Positions 27,350 to 36,286 of a DNA stretch of 50,848 bases are shown piece after piece; position 1 is the first letter of the stretch; every line of letters begins with the position of its first letter. The notes under the pieces are model-generated. The model was not told the origin of the DNA. It was given only the letters and a program-made list of their open reading frames with translations, and made no database searches. This DNA comes from an uncultured Verrucomicrobiales bacterium (GTDB lineage: Bacteria; Verrucomicrobiota; Verrucomicrobiia; Verrucomicrobiales; Akkermansiaceae), in the NCBI GenBank assembly GCA_937930235.1, contig CALGLJ010000015.1, forward strand, positions 1-50,848. Reading direction: 5' to 3'. The translations under genes and the position numbers were made by a program.

Positions 27350-27772
27350 ATGCCTCCTCCCGAGGATCACGAGGGTTTGAAACAAGAACTCTCCACCCTA
27401 GCCAAAGATGCTGGTAAGTTCCTCCAGACTCGAGGCGAACTTTTGGCTATCGAAGCGCAGGAAGCTTCCCTCGTGTATCAGAAACGGGCGAAATCCTACC
27501 TCTTACTCACAACCTTTATCACCACCGCCTACCTGCTCATCATCCTGAGTCTCACCGGCTTTTTGGGATACTTCCTCTCTCAGCATGGAGACGGCCCCTT
27601 TTTCAGTTGGATGGGAGCCGCCCTTATCCTCGCTCTCATCCACTTTTTCTTTGCCATCATTTGCTTCCTAAAAGCACGTCAATCCCCGCAAGAACCTCTC
27701 TTTGAATACACTCGGCGAGAGTGGACTAAGGACCAATCATGGATCAAACAAGACATCGCAAAGAAGAGCTAA
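27350..27772 (+). CDS. YqjE-like (phage holin superfamily III / DUF1469) membrane protein
   Basis: A 140-residue protein with an N-terminal amphipathic helix (about 10-40) and two transmembrane segments (about 50-75 and 83-108), followed by a charged C-terminal tail ending IAKKS. This matches YqjE/holin-like DUF1469 proteins, which are encoded next to DUF883 proteins. It starts 25 bases after the yqjD-like gene and its end overlaps the third gene by 34 bases, so translation is probably coupled. Confidence 0.82.
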   Translation: MPPPEDHEGLKQELSTLAKDAGKFLQTRGELLAIEAQEASLVYQKRAKSYLLLTTFITTAYLLIILSLTGFLGYFLSQHGDGPFFSWMGAALILALIHFFFAIICFLKARQSPQEPLFEYTRREWTKDQSWIKQDIAKKS

Positions 27773-28107
27773 GCCGTCAGTTAGATTCCCAGAGACACTC
27801 ACTCACTCACGCACATTCCCGAGTGACCAAAGAGCTGAACCTGACCACTCAACTAAAGCGCTCGGTCAAAGAGAACCCCTGGGAATGGTTTGCGGGCTCA
27901 TTTGGCACCGCTACCATCATCACCTTACTTTTCCGGCGGCGTCCCATCAAAACACCATCTCGCCGAAAAGGGATCCTGCGCTGGACTGTTGGCACTGCTT
28001 TTGGACTGGCAAAACCCTTCTTATTAAAGTGGGCTGTTGAAAAATCTCAGCAACACCTCCCCCAAATGATCGAAACCGTCCAACGACAAAAAAGACCTTT
28101 TCGTTAA
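27739..28107 (+). CDS. Third small membrane protein of the yqj-like cluster (YqjK position)
   Basis: A 122-residue protein, very basic, beginning with a polar helical stretch (about 1-45), then PWEWFAGSFGTATIITLLF as a hydrophobic segment at about 47-65 and another at about 80-97. It holds the place of YqjK in E. coli, but I see no sequence evidence that it is an orthologue, so it is named by position only. Overlap of 34 bases with the YqjE-like gene indicates co-expression. No terminator follows; the pilT-like gene begins 114 bases later. Confidence 0.75.
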   Translation: MDQTRHRKEELSRQLDSQRHSLTHAHSRVTKELNLTTQLKRSVKENPWEWFAGSFGTATIITLLFRRRPIKTPSRRKGILRWTVGTAFGLAKPFLLKWAVEKSQQHLPQMIETVQRQKRPFR

Positions 28108-28164
28108 TTTCCTCACCATCTCAGAAAAAATCTCAAAATCCTCGCTTGGCGAAGGACTTCAGAT

Positions 28165-28198
28165 GTGGTGGTTTAGGAATCACCTTCACCTCCACCAC
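28165..28198 (+). promoter_or_regulatory. Hairpin upstream of the first PilT-type gene
   Basis: GTGGTGG (28165-28171) and CCACCAC (28192-28198) form a 7-base stem with a 20-base loop, 23 bases before the ATG at 28222. No T-run follows. It could be a leader structure of the pilT-like transcript. Confidence 0.35.
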
Positions 28199-28221
28199 TG
28201 TTATCGTAATTACCTACCAAA

Positions 28222-29301
28222 ATGGCCCATCAAGTTCTCGCTCACGTTGACGAATACCTTCAAGTCGGAATTGATTACTCCTGCTCTGACATCCATCTTC
28301 CCACCGGATACCCTCCTGCTTGGAGACGATTTGGAACTCTCTCAGCGATTTGGGATGACCACGCTCCCCTGACTGCAGAAGACACCGAACGCCTTGCTCG
28401 GAGCTTCCTGGACGATGAACGCTGGGCTCACCTTGAAAAAGTTGGCGATATCGATTTCGCTTACGCTAATGAACGTGGCCGCTTTCGTGCCTCTGTCGTT
28501 AAACAGCGTCTCGGATACGAAATCGTCTTCCGAATCGTAGACAGCAAGATCCGGAGCATGGAAGATCTTCAACTCCCTGTCGATTCCCTCGTTCCCCTGA
28601 CCCGCTACCAAAACGGACTCATCCTCGTCACCGGGGCGGTTGGATCCGGTAAGTCGACGACCCTCGCCGCTCTCGTTGACTTTATCAACAAAGACCGTGA
28701 AGACCATATCCTGACTCTCGAAGACCCCATCGAATTCGTCTTCGAATCTCAGGGCTGCCATGTCAATCAGCGCGAAGTCCACACTCACACCGAATCTTTC
28801 CCCGCCGCTCTGCGAGGAGCATTACGAGAAGATCCTGATATCATCATGGTGGGAGAAATGCGCAATCTGGAGACAATCTCTCTCGCCCTCACCGCCGCAG
28901 AAACAGGTCACCTCGTACTTGCCACTCTCCATACTGGAAATGCTCCACGAACTCTTGATCGAGTCCTCGATGTATTCCCTGTCGACCAACGGGACCAAAT
29001 CCGCATCATGGTCTCGGAATCTCTCCGAGGAGTGGTCTCTCAACAACTCATCCCAAAGGCCGATGGCTCCGGCCGCGCTCTGGCGCTGGAACTACTGGTA
29101 AACACCCCCGCCGTTGCGGCAAGTATTCGCGACGGAAAAACCTTCATGCTTCCCGGCATTATGCAGACTGGTAAAAATGTCGGCATGATTACCATGGATG
29201 AATCCATCCGTAACCTTTATGTCAAAGGCCTCATCAGCCAGGAAGAAGCCATGTATCGCTGTGAAGACAAAACTCAGATGCGCTCCTTCTTCCAATCATA
29301 A
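28222..29301 (+). CDS. PilT/PilU-family type IV pilus retraction ATPase (first copy)
   Basis: A secretion ATPase of the GspE/PilT superfamily, 359 residues. The N-terminal domain starts DIHLPTGYPP. The motor domain has Walker A GAVGSGKST, Asp box TLEDPIEFVF, Walker B ALREDPDIIMVGEMRN and the His box AAETGHLVLATLHTGNA. The order and length match PilT rather than PilB (no extended N-terminal MshE region). It shares overall layout with the next gene, 44 bases downstream, so the two are paralogues; by comparison with other bacteria, one may be PilT and the other PilU, acting together in retraction. No pilin or PilB gene is in the window. Confidence 0.92.
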   Translation: MAHQVLAHVDEYLQVGIDYSCSDIHLPTGYPPAWRRFGTLSAIWDDHAPLTAEDTERLARSFLDDERWAHLEKVGDIDFAYANERGRFRASVVKQRLGYEIVFRIVDSKIRSMEDLQLPVDSLVPLTRYQNGLILVTGAVGSGKSTTLAALVDFINKDREDHILTLEDPIEFVFESQGCHVNQREVHTHTESFPAALRGALREDPDIIMVGEMRNLETISLALTAAETGHLVLATLHTGNAPRTLDRVLDVFPVDQRDQIRIMVSESLRGVVSQQLIPKADGSGRALALELLVNTPAVAASIRDGKTFMLPGIMQTGKNVGMITMDESIRNLYVKGLISQEEAMYRCEDKTQMRSFFQS

Positions 29302-29345
29302 TTCTCTTTTACACCCTACAATCTCTCACCTTTCTACTTTCTAAA

Positions 29346-30455
29346 ATGGCTACTATTGATCGCTATTTCCAATATCTTGTCGAGTCTGGCGGCTCTGATC
29401 TTCACCTTTCTGAGGGACAACCACCAAAAATTCGGGTGCATGGAGGAGTCAGCGCAATTCCGAATGAACCAGTGCTCACCAGCGAGTTCATCCACACCCT
29501 GCTCTCCGAAATTTGCGAACCGGGACCCTTCGCCGACTATCTCAAAAAAGGAGATCTCGATTTCGCTTACGAAATGGATGAGGAATCCCGTTTCCGCTGT
29601 AACTACCTCAAACAACAGCATGGTCTCGGGGCGGTCTTTCGTCTCATCCCAACCGAAATCGCCAGCATCGAAGACCTCAATCTCCCACCCGTCATCAAAG
29701 AATTTGGCCACATGCGTTCTGGCTTAGTCCTCGTGACTGGCCCAACCGGTTCAGGAAAGTCCACTTCTCTCGCCGCTCTCCTCGACTATATCAATACGAA
29801 TTTCGCCCGCCACATCATCACCATTGAAGAGCCTATCGAATTCGTTCATCGGAGTAAAAAATCCATTATCAGCCAGCGCGAAGTTCCCATTCAGACTCCC
29901 ACCTTCTCAGATGGCCTCCGCGCCAGTCTCCGAGAAGATGCCGACATCGTTCTCGTGGGCGAGATGCGTGACCTTGAGACCATTTCTCTTGCCTTAACGG
30001 CTGCGGAAACAGGGCTCCTCGTCTTTGGCACCCTTCACACCAACAACGCCCGTAAAACGGTGGATCGAATTATTGATGTTTTTCCTGCCGACCAACAATC
30101 ACAGGTTCGCACCATGCTTGCCGCTTCCCTCAAAGGTGTTGTTGCTCAGCTCCTCTGTAAACGGGCTGATAAACCTGGACGAACTGCGGTTAATGAGATT
30201 CTCTTCGCCACCCCTGCGGTATCCGCGATCATTCGGGAAGGAGCGACGCAAAAACTCTTTGATGTCATCATTGGAGGAAAAGCTGAAGGCATGCAATTCA
30301 TGGATGAGGCCATTTGGGAAAAACTTCAAAGTGGCATGATTTCTCCTCAAGAAGCCTACATGAAAGCCATCGATAAAACACGTTTTAAGGCCTTCCTCCC
30401 CGAAGAACATAAAGCACTCGCGAATGCTTCGGGCGAAAACCCTCTCGAACATTAG
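29346..30455 (+). CDS. pilT: Type IV pilus retraction ATPase PilT (second copy)
   Basis: A 369-residue PilT family ATPase with N-terminal GGSDLHLSEGQPPKIRVHG, a very typical PilT start, Walker A GPTGSGKST, Asp box TIEEPIEFVH, Walker B LREDADIVLVGEMRD, and His box AAETGLLVFGTLHTNNA. It is closer to canonical PilT than the first copy, which lacks the typical PPxxR motif (here PPKIRVHG versus PPAWRRFG). Drives depolymerisation of type IV pili for twitching. It ends at a strong terminator, so yqj-like genes and the two ATPases may form one transcript, although the 114-base gap before the first copy leaves room for a promoter. Confidence 0.93.
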   Translation: MATIDRYFQYLVESGGSDLHLSEGQPPKIRVHGGVSAIPNEPVLTSEFIHTLLSEICEPGPFADYLKKGDLDFAYEMDEESRFRCNYLKQQHGLGAVFRLIPTEIASIEDLNLPPVIKEFGHMRSGLVLVTGPTGSGKSTSLAALLDYINTNFARHIITIEEPIEFVHRSKKSIISQREVPIQTPTFSDGLRASLREDADIVLVGEMRDLETISLALTAAETGLLVFGTLHTNNARKTVDRIIDVFPADQQSQVRTMLAASLKGVVAQLLCKRADKPGRTAVNEILFATPAVSAIIREGATQKLFDVIIGGKAEGMQFMDEAIWEKLQSGMISPQEAYMKAIDKTRFKAFLPEEHKALANASGENPLEH

Positions 30456-30483
30456 AATCAATAAATCATCGAATGAACCCAAT

Positions 30484-30516
30484 TCGCCAAGTTTCAAAAA
30501 ACTTGGCGATTTTTTT
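30484..30516 (+). terminator. Strong factor-independent terminator after pilT
   Basis: CGCCAAGTTT (30485-30494) and AAACTTGGCG (30499-30508) are perfect 10-base arms (11 with T30484-A30509) around a CAAA loop, followed by seven T residues at 30510-30516. It ends the transcript of the two pilT-type genes. Confidence 0.93.
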
Positions 30517-30533
30517 GATCAACGTTGCCTTTC

Positions 30534-30562
30534 TTGACGAGGCTCATTCCAGCTTCTAAATA
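30534..30562 (+). promoter_or_regulatory. Possible promoter of the zinc-ribbon protein gene
   Basis: TTGACG (30534-30539), a 17-base spacer and the AT-rich TAAATA (30557-30562). The -10 element matches only loosely (three of six). It lies just after the pilT terminator, and it would put transcription initiation after the ATG at 30562, which favours translation from the next ATG at 30586. Confidence 0.35.
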
Positions 30563-30585
30563 TGACCAAGAGCCGAGTTTCGTTT

Positions 30586-31518
30586 ATGAACTACCCTGAC
30601 ATTCCATTTTCCTGCCCCACCTGTGAAATCACCCTCAAGGTCCGAGCAGATGCCAAGAAACTCACCGGACCTTGTCCCAAATGTAAAACCCTCATCACCG
30701 CCCCCGATATCGATATCGAGAGCGAAAGCGGGAATAAGAGCGAGAACGATGCACTCGCAAACTTCAAACCCATCACTCCCGCTCTCCCTTCCACCACCGA
30801 ATCACTTTTACTAGAAAATACCGCACAATCTGCCACCGAGGAAAATCATCATCGCAAGAAACCTCGTCCTTTGCTGAATTTTTTAATTCCTCTCCTCTTA
30901 GTCGGGATGCTCGTCGCAGGGGCCTATTTCATCGTCACTCGTGAGCAAAAGAACAAAAACCTTCCTCAAGACGAAGACTCCGTAACACCAGCCAAAGAAC
31001 TCACCACTCATTCTGACTCCACGCCCCCCAAAGAGCCTCCCCTCTTGGTTAAACCAAACCTTTCCAAATCAAAGGTCACTCTTCCTCCTCTTCCCGAATC
31101 GGAGAGTCCCTCTGAACTCGAAACCCCAGTCAGGGAATTGTCACCCAAAAAACAAACCCTCGCACACGATCCCCAAGACCTCATTCGCCCCGGCGAAATC
31201 CCCTCCCTGACAAACTCCCCATCCCTGACCCAACCCTTTGAAGGCACGCGTGATCTCACTCTCTATGCCACGCATTCATCATATTGCTTCGAAGACCTCC
31301 CCGCGGCAAAAACTAAAGCGACGATACGTTTATTCAAAGACCCATCGCAACCAGAGTATGCCAAAGCATACCTTTCTCTGAAATCATCTTTATACCAAGA
31401 ACTCATCGCTGCATCGCAACCTGGTGAAAAGAGAGAATGCTCACTCTCTCTCAGATGGAATAGCACGGAAGATCCGGCACGTCCCTATCTCGAATTAGTC
31501 CGTTACGCTGTCAAGTGA
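30586..31518 (+). CDS. Membrane protein with N-terminal zinc ribbon
   Basis: From ATG 30586 the protein is 310 residues: residues 1-40 form a C2-C2 zinc ribbon (CPTC at 10-13 and CPKC at 30-33), followed by an acidic linker, one transmembrane helix around 98-118 (FLIPLLLVGMLVAGAYFI), a long Pro/Ser/Lys-rich linker and a small C-terminal beta-rich domain from about 215. Such CPxC plus helix proteins are frequent in Planctomycetota and Verrucomicrobiota; function unknown. An upstream in-frame ATG at 30562 overlaps the candidate promoter and is disfavoured. It precedes the GH95 gene by 27 bases and may be co-transcribed. Confidence 0.75.
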   Translation: MNYPDIPFSCPTCEITLKVRADAKKLTGPCPKCKTLITAPDIDIESESGNKSENDALANFKPITPALPSTTESLLLENTAQSATEENHHRKKPRPLLNFLIPLLLVGMLVAGAYFIVTREQKNKNLPQDEDSVTPAKELTTHSDSTPPKEPPLLVKPNLSKSKVTLPPLPESESPSELETPVRELSPKKQTLAHDPQDLIRPGEIPSLTNSPSLTQPFEGTRDLTLYATHSSYCFEDLPAAKTKATIRLFKDPSQPEYAKAYLSLKSSLYQELIAASQPGEKRECSLSLRWNSTEDPARPYLELVRYAVK

Positions 31519-31545
31519 ACCGCTCCATTCCATTTTGAAACAAAC

Positions 31546-34107
31546 ATGACCTCATCACTTTTTTTAAAAGCCGCATTAATTGTCGGTTTACTAACATCAT
31601 TCACCCGTGCATTGGAAGTTCAGCCCATTCCATTACAAGAGCGTAAAGAAATTTTACCTTTACCCGGAATGTGCAGTACCGCTCCTGCCTCCGCGTGGGA
31701 TACCGGTTTAGTCACAGGCAATGGGGTCATGGGAGCAATTATTGAAGGACATCCCTTTGAGGAAATCGTCACCTTCAATCACGAAAGACTCTTCCGCCCC
31801 ATCTATGACCAGCGCCCACTTCCTCCACGCATTGCCAACGGCCTCCCTGAAGTCCGGCGGCTCATGAAATCCGGAAAAAGCGAAGAGGCTCAAGCATACT
31901 GGCGCGAAGTCATGGCAGAAAACGGGCATACCAAAATGATCCGAACCCCCTCGTATCATCCAGCGTATCGTTTGAAAATTCAGCGACCCCACGGAGAAAA
32001 AGTCTCCCACTATTTACGATCCGTAGACTTCTCAACTGGCGAAGTCACCGTTCGCTTTCACGACGACAAAGGGCCTTGGATTAGTAAAACCTTTGTCTCG
32101 CGCGCGGATAACGTCGTGGTGCAGCTTTTAGAAACTCCCGATCAGCGCCCTTTTGACCTCTCTCTCAATCTCCTCCACGCCACGTCACATCTCGGAGAAC
32201 TCAAAACTCACGAACAACAAGATCATCCCTTCCTGCAATATCGTTTTAAATATCGTAAAACCAAACGTGGATATGAAGGCACCACTCTCGTTCTGACCGA
32301 TCAAGGGACATCTGAGATCAATGCCGACACTCTTTCTTGTAAAAAGATACGCCGAGTTCTCTTGCTCACTCGCATCACCGATCTTGATGAATTTTCAAAT
32401 TCTCAACTCCCCGAAACTCGGAAAGAGCTTCTCGCCCTCCCCCCTTCTTACGAGCTTCTCTTAAAAAACCATCAAGCTCTGCATCAGCCCGCGATGGAAC
32501 GTATGACCGTGCATCTCGATCATTCAGATGCACGCTATCACTCCTCCGAAGAACTCATCGCGCAACAGAGTCAGACGCGTAAAATCATTCCCGCATTTTT
32601 GGAAAAAATGGCCAACATGGGCCGCTACACCCTGCTCTCATCGAGCGGTCGCTACCCTCCTTGCCTCACTGGCATCTGGAACGGCTCCAGCACTCCAGCT
32701 TGGTCCGGAGATTTCACCCTCAATACCAACTTAAACCAACAAATCTCCGGCGCGAACATCTGCGCCCTGCCCGAAGCCCTCACCTCCTACCTCTCGCTTA
32801 TCGAAGAAATCGCCCCCACTTGGGAAGTAAATGCCAAAAATCTCTACGGCATTCGTGGAAACCTCGCCGGGACCCGCACCGCCGGCCGAGAAAACTACCA
32901 AACTCATTTCCTCAAATTTCCAGGCCACCTCTGGACCTCAGGAGCCTCTTGGCTCACTTACCCGCTCTACGAATACTATCAGACAACGGGGGACCTCGAA
33001 TTTCTTAAAAAGCATGTCCTCCCCTTAATGGAGAAGAACGTGCTCTTCTACGAAAACTTCCTCACCGAATTTGATGATCAAGGACATTTCCTCTTCCTCC
33101 CTTCCAATTCTCCTGAGAACAATAAAACACAAACAATCAACGCCTCTCAAGACATCGCGGCGGCCAAACAAGCGATCAAACTCCTGATTCAAACTTATCG
33201 TGATCTTAACATAAAGCCGGAGCGCATCTCCCAGCTTGAATCCATGCAGTCAAAATTCCCGCCCTATCTCATCGATCCCGATGGCTCTTTCAAGGAATGG
33301 GCATACCCAGGATTTAAAGAATCTTACAATCACCGCCACATGTCTCATAGCTACCCCGTCTGGCCCGCGCATGAGCTCAATTGGGAACAACATCCTCAGC
33401 TCATGAAGGCTATGAGAGTCGCGACCGAAAAACGCCTCCCTCAAAATTGGTCCGCTCACGGCTTTGTCATCCGCGCCTTCAGTGCGGCACGGACAAAATA
33501 CCCCGAACTCTTTTGGCAAAATCTCTACACCCTGATGCGCTACCAGTTCATCGCTCGAAATCTCATCATGCGCCATGACCCGGACTGGGGACCAAACACA
33601 GATGCCCTCTGTGCGCTCCCGGCCCTCGTGTCAGAAGCACTTGTCTATTCGAAACCAGGCGAAATCGAACTCCTCCCAGCGTGGTCCTCTGAAATCCCTC
33701 GCGGCTCTGCGAAAGGAATTCCCTGCCGGACTCAAGCCACGGTAAGTCACTTAGAATGGGATCTCTTAAAGAAAAAAATCACCGCGACATTCACCTCTCG
33801 AAAGGACCAATGGATCACCCTCACCGCGCGCCAAGGAATTCAATCCATTCAGAGTAATCAAGCCGTCAAGACGCATCCACATGCTGAAATTTCACGATCG
33901 ATTTTTCTTTCAAAAGACACCCCCACTCAAATTGAGCTGACTCTCCAAAAGGCCACCAACTCCTACCCCGTCAATCAAGCGGCATTCACGCTCGATCTCG
34001 CAGACGCCTCAATCGAAGAGCTCATCAAAACTCGCAAAGAAAAGAAAGCTCGTCGCAGAAAAAAACAGCGCCCTAAAAAGAGGAAAAAACAAAAGAAATC
34101 AGAGTAA
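31546..34107 (+). CDS. Glycoside hydrolase family 95 protein (alpha-L-fucosidase/galactosidase type) with basic tail
   Basis: Exported by an N-terminal signal (MTSSLFLKAALIVGLLTSFTRA). The N-terminal domain has GLVTGNGVMGAIIEG, the GH95 opening. The (alpha/alpha)6 catalytic domain carries GRYTLLSSSGRYPPCLTGIW, NTNLNQQISGANICALPEA and HRHMSHSYPVWPAHEL, all strongly conserved in GH95 inverting fucosidases. Total length is 853 residues. Activity on fucosides or related galactosides of algal or host glycans is inferred from family. The last 25 residues (about 829-853) are extremely basic: 17 are Lys or Arg, unlike normal GH95 ends. Downstream lies tRNA-Asp on the opposite strand. Confidence 0.92.
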   Translation: MTSSLFLKAALIVGLLTSFTRALEVQPIPLQERKEILPLPGMCSTAPASAWDTGLVTGNGVMGAIIEGHPFEEIVTFNHERLFRPIYDQRPLPPRIANGLPEVRRLMKSGKSEEAQAYWREVMAENGHTKMIRTPSYHPAYRLKIQRPHGEKVSHYLRSVDFSTGEVTVRFHDDKGPWISKTFVSRADNVVVQLLETPDQRPFDLSLNLLHATSHLGELKTHEQQDHPFLQYRFKYRKTKRGYEGTTLVLTDQGTSEINADTLSCKKIRRVLLLTRITDLDEFSNSQLPETRKELLALPPSYELLLKNHQALHQPAMERMTVHLDHSDARYHSSEELIAQQSQTRKIIPAFLEKMANMGRYTLLSSSGRYPPCLTGIWNGSSTPAWSGDFTLNTNLNQQISGANICALPEALTSYLSLIEEIAPTWEVNAKNLYGIRGNLAGTRTAGRENYQTHFLKFPGHLWTSGASWLTYPLYEYYQTTGDLEFLKKHVLPLMEKNVLFYENFLTEFDDQGHFLFLPSNSPENNKTQTINASQDIAAAKQAIKLLIQTYRDLNIKPERISQLESMQSKFPPYLIDPDGSFKEWAYPGFKESYNHRHMSHSYPVWPAHELNWEQHPQLMKAMRVATEKRLPQNWSAHGFVIRAFSAARTKYPELFWQNLYTLMRYQFIARNLIMRHDPDWGPNTDALCALPALVSEALVYSKPGEIELLPAWSSEIPRGSAKGIPCRTQATVSHLEWDLLKKKITATFTSRKDQWITLTARQGIQSIQSNQAVKTHPHAEISRSIFLSKDTPTQIELTLQKATNSYPVNQAAFTLDLADASIEELIKTRKEKKARRRKKQRPKKRKKQKKSE

Positions 34108-34145
34108 GCGCTAAACGGCTCGAAATCTCTTTTACCTCAAAAAAG

Positions 34146-34222
<77 letters not shown>

Positions 34223-34272
34223 GCATTGCCGGTTAGGACGGCGGGACGCTAGGACGATTCATCGAGCGGGGC

Positions 34273-34300
34273 AATATCTTTTTACCTCTTTTTCTGCCAA
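34273..34300 (-). promoter_or_regulatory. Candidate promoter of tRNA-Asp
   Basis: On the minus strand TTGGCA (34300-34295) is followed after 16 bases by GATATT (34278-34273), a fair sigma-70-type pair that would place the tRNA 5' end about 45 bases downstream. The spacer is purine-rich. Confidence 0.4.
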
Positions 34301-34383
34301 AAATTGACCCTCCGGTCCAATATCACGCCCTCAATTTCACAAAGAAGCAAAATGAAGCCAAGGCACGACTCTCGCAATCCTTC

Positions 34384-35307
34384 TTAAAACTCGGAAAGAG
34401 CCGCCTCAAGACTGGCCGCGTCTTCAATCGCAATCACCTTCGCGCTCTTATCGATCCGAGACATGAGACCAGTCAAAACCCGACCTGGGCCGAGCTCAAT
34501 AAAGAGGTCGTGCCCCTGCTCACGCAGCAGTTGCATGGATTCAACCCAACGCACCGACCCTGTCACTTGCTTCGTGAGAGATTCGCGAATTGCGTCTTCT
34601 CCCACCGCAGCTTGCGCAAGATAATTAGAAATGACGGGGATTTTCGGGTCTTGAAGCTGAGCATCTGCCAAGGCACCGGCAAGCTTCTCCTGCGCCCCAG
34701 ACATGAGGCGAGAATGATACGCTCCCGCAACACTCAGTTGTTTCCCCATCCGCAAACCATATTCTTTAGCCTTCGCTACCGCTTCCTGAATTCCTTCCAC
34801 TGTCCCCGAAAGAACGATCTGCCCTGGGCAATTTAAATTTGCAACATCGACATCACAATCAGCGGCTAATCTTCTCACATCCTCTTCTTCCCCACCGATC
34901 ATGGCAGACATGCTTCCCGATGTGGCCGCACAGGCTTCATCCATAAGTTCTCCACGCCGAGCTACAATGCGCAGCCCCTCTTCAAACGAAAAGGTTCCCG
35001 CCGCCGCATGAGCTGTCATCTCCCCCAGTGAGAGACCTGCAGCCGCAACCGGTTCCAGCGTAGGTAATTTTTCTCGAAGAACTTCCAAAAGAGCCAAGCC
35101 ATGAAGAAAGAGAGCAGGCTGACAATTTCCAGTCTGCGTCAAAGCCTCTTCCGGCCCGTGAAACATGACTTGCGTGAGAGACCTCCCGAGGATGGCATCC
35201 GCTCGCTCAAAGAGTTTTTCGGCGACTGGATAGGTATCCACTAAATCTTGGCCCATCCCCACTTTCTGGGCTCCTTGTCCGGAAAATAATAGCACTGCTT
35301 GGCTCAT
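34384..35307 (-). CDS. fabD: Malonyl-CoA:ACP transacylase
   Basis: Loads malonate onto acyl carrier protein for fatty acid synthesis. Motifs: GQGAQKVGMGQD at the N-terminus, GLSLGE with catalytic Ser93, the arginine in RRGELMDEA that binds the malonyl carboxylate, and GAYHS with catalytic His near 197. Length of 307 residues is normal. Unlike in many bacteria it is not next to fabH, fabG or acpP in this window. A 205-base non-coding stretch separates it from the upstream PAS-AraC gene, so it likely has its own promoter. Confidence 0.95.
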   Translation of the reverse strand: MSQAVLLFSGQGAQKVGMGQDLVDTYPVAEKLFERADAILGRSLTQVMFHGPEEALTQTGNCQPALFLHGLALLEVLREKLPTLEPVAAAGLSLGEMTAHAAAGTFSFEEGLRIVARRGELMDEACAATSGSMSAMIGGEEEDVRRLAADCDVDVANLNCPGQIVLSGTVEGIQEAVAKAKEYGLRMGKQLSVAGAYHSRLMSGAQEKLAGALADAQLQDPKIPVISNYLAQAAVGEDAIRESLTKQVTGSVRWVESMQLLREQGHDLFIELGPGRVLTGLMSRIDKSAKVIAIEDAASLEAALSEF

Positions 35308-35512
35308 CAGGAACGAGCTAATCTCAGCCTGATGCTTTTGGCAAACTAATCAAACAAAGGATATTAATCATGTTCCTCTCCGAGCCTGGTGACTTGTGGA
35401 CTTCCCCCGAAAAAATGGACATGAAGAAGGCCGTGATTTCAAACTGGTTTTCTCAGACTGCACATCTGCTATCCACCAAATCGAAGTAAATCTAGATTTC
35501 GGTTACCACGAT
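35308..35512. other. Intergenic region upstream of fabD
   Basis: A 205-base stretch without a gene, between the PAS-AraC stop and the fabD start. It contains the perfect 12-base palindrome AAATCTAGATTT at 35488-35499 but no recognisable terminator or promoter. Confidence 0.35.
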
Positions 35513-36232
35513 TCAAGCCGAAGACTCCCCGAGTCTTGTTTCCTGTTGCCGATACTTGCCCGGAGGGCACCCTACTGCAGATTTAAACTGACGGGTCAGG
35601 GAGGATTGCTCGCTATATCCACATGCGAGGGCAATTTCTGCGATTGAACGGTCCGTGGATCTTAGGAGGTATGCGGCTCTTTCAATTCGCATTTTACGAA
35701 CATACTGTGCCACCCCGAGTTTGAAGATTCGTTTCATTCGCCGTTCTAGCTGGGATGGACTCATCCCCGCCATTTGCGCCAAATCTGCCGTATGGATTTC
35801 TTCATCAAGGTGATCTCGTAGCCATTCTGAGATTTTTTGTAGACCAGCCATCTGGAGGTCCCCAGTGCTCGGGGTCTGCAGATCGCGAGAGATCGAGACA
35901 AGGCCAATAATCTTTCCCCCTTCATCTTTCATTGGAAATTTACTCGCAAGATACCATCCTAGGGAGCCATCTCGGTTATTGATCAGCTCTAATTGATTCA
36001 CCAATTCCAGCCCCTGCTGTAAAACCTTTCGATCTTGTAGTTCATAGGTTTCCGCGAGATGCGGGGGGAAAAGATCACGCGCACGAAGACCAATCACCTC
36101 TTCTTCCGAACTGAGCCCCAGACGCTCTGCAAAAGCCGCATTTGCCGCCCGATAGAACTCATCGCGGTCTTTTATGCAGAAGACGATATCTGGAATTACG
36201 CAAAATACTCGCGCCAACATTTCTTGATCCAT
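35513..36232 (-). CDS. PAS-domain AraC-family transcriptional regulator
   Basis: An N-terminal PAS domain (about 8-120; PDIVFCIKDRDEFY, GLRARDLFPP, then LVSISRD) is joined to a C-terminal AraC/XylS DNA-binding domain (about 130-230) with two helix-turn-helix units (LAQMAGMSPSQLERRMKRIF; IAEIALACGYSEQSSLTRQF). It probably senses a small ligand through PAS. It is divergent from putA with a 92-base gap holding a perfect inverted repeat, making it the likely putA regulator. The same architecture recurs at 44957. PAS-AraC fusions are characteristic of Verrucomicrobiota and Planctomycetota. Confidence 0.9.
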   Translation of the reverse strand: MDQEMLARVFCVIPDIVFCIKDRDEFYRAANAAFAERLGLSSEEEVIGLRARDLFPPHLAETYELQDRKVLQQGLELVNQLELINNRDGSLGWYLASKFPMKDEGGKIIGLVSISRDLQTPSTGDLQMAGLQKISEWLRDHLDEEIHTADLAQMAGMSPSQLERRMKRIFKLGVAQYVRKMRIERAAYLLRSTDRSIAEIALACGYSEQSSLTRQFKSAVGCPPGKYRQQETRLGESSA

Positions 36233-36261
36233 CCATGAGACGATAGCTTATTTTTACCACT

Positions 36262-36286
36262 TGCACCACCCTCGGCGGGTGGTGCA
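36262..36286. promoter_or_regulatory. Perfect inverted repeat between PAS-AraC gene and putA
   Basis: TGCACCACCC (36262-36271) and GGGTGGTGCA (36277-36286), 10-base perfect arms around a 5-base spacer. The repeat lies 30 bases before the regulator start codon and 39 before the putA start codon. It is a likely operator for a regulator acting on the divergent pair. AraC proteins often use direct repeats, so the binder may be a different factor. Confidence 0.65.

Noticed and set aside
35515-35535. AAGACT...AGTCTT hairpin at the end of the PAS-AraC gene
   Set aside because: It lies inside the final codons, has no T-run, and a 6-base arm can occur by chance.
35396-35647. Plus-strand frame of 83 residues between fabD and the PAS-AraC gene
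   Set aside because: It overlaps the PAS-AraC coding end in antisense and has no recognisable features.
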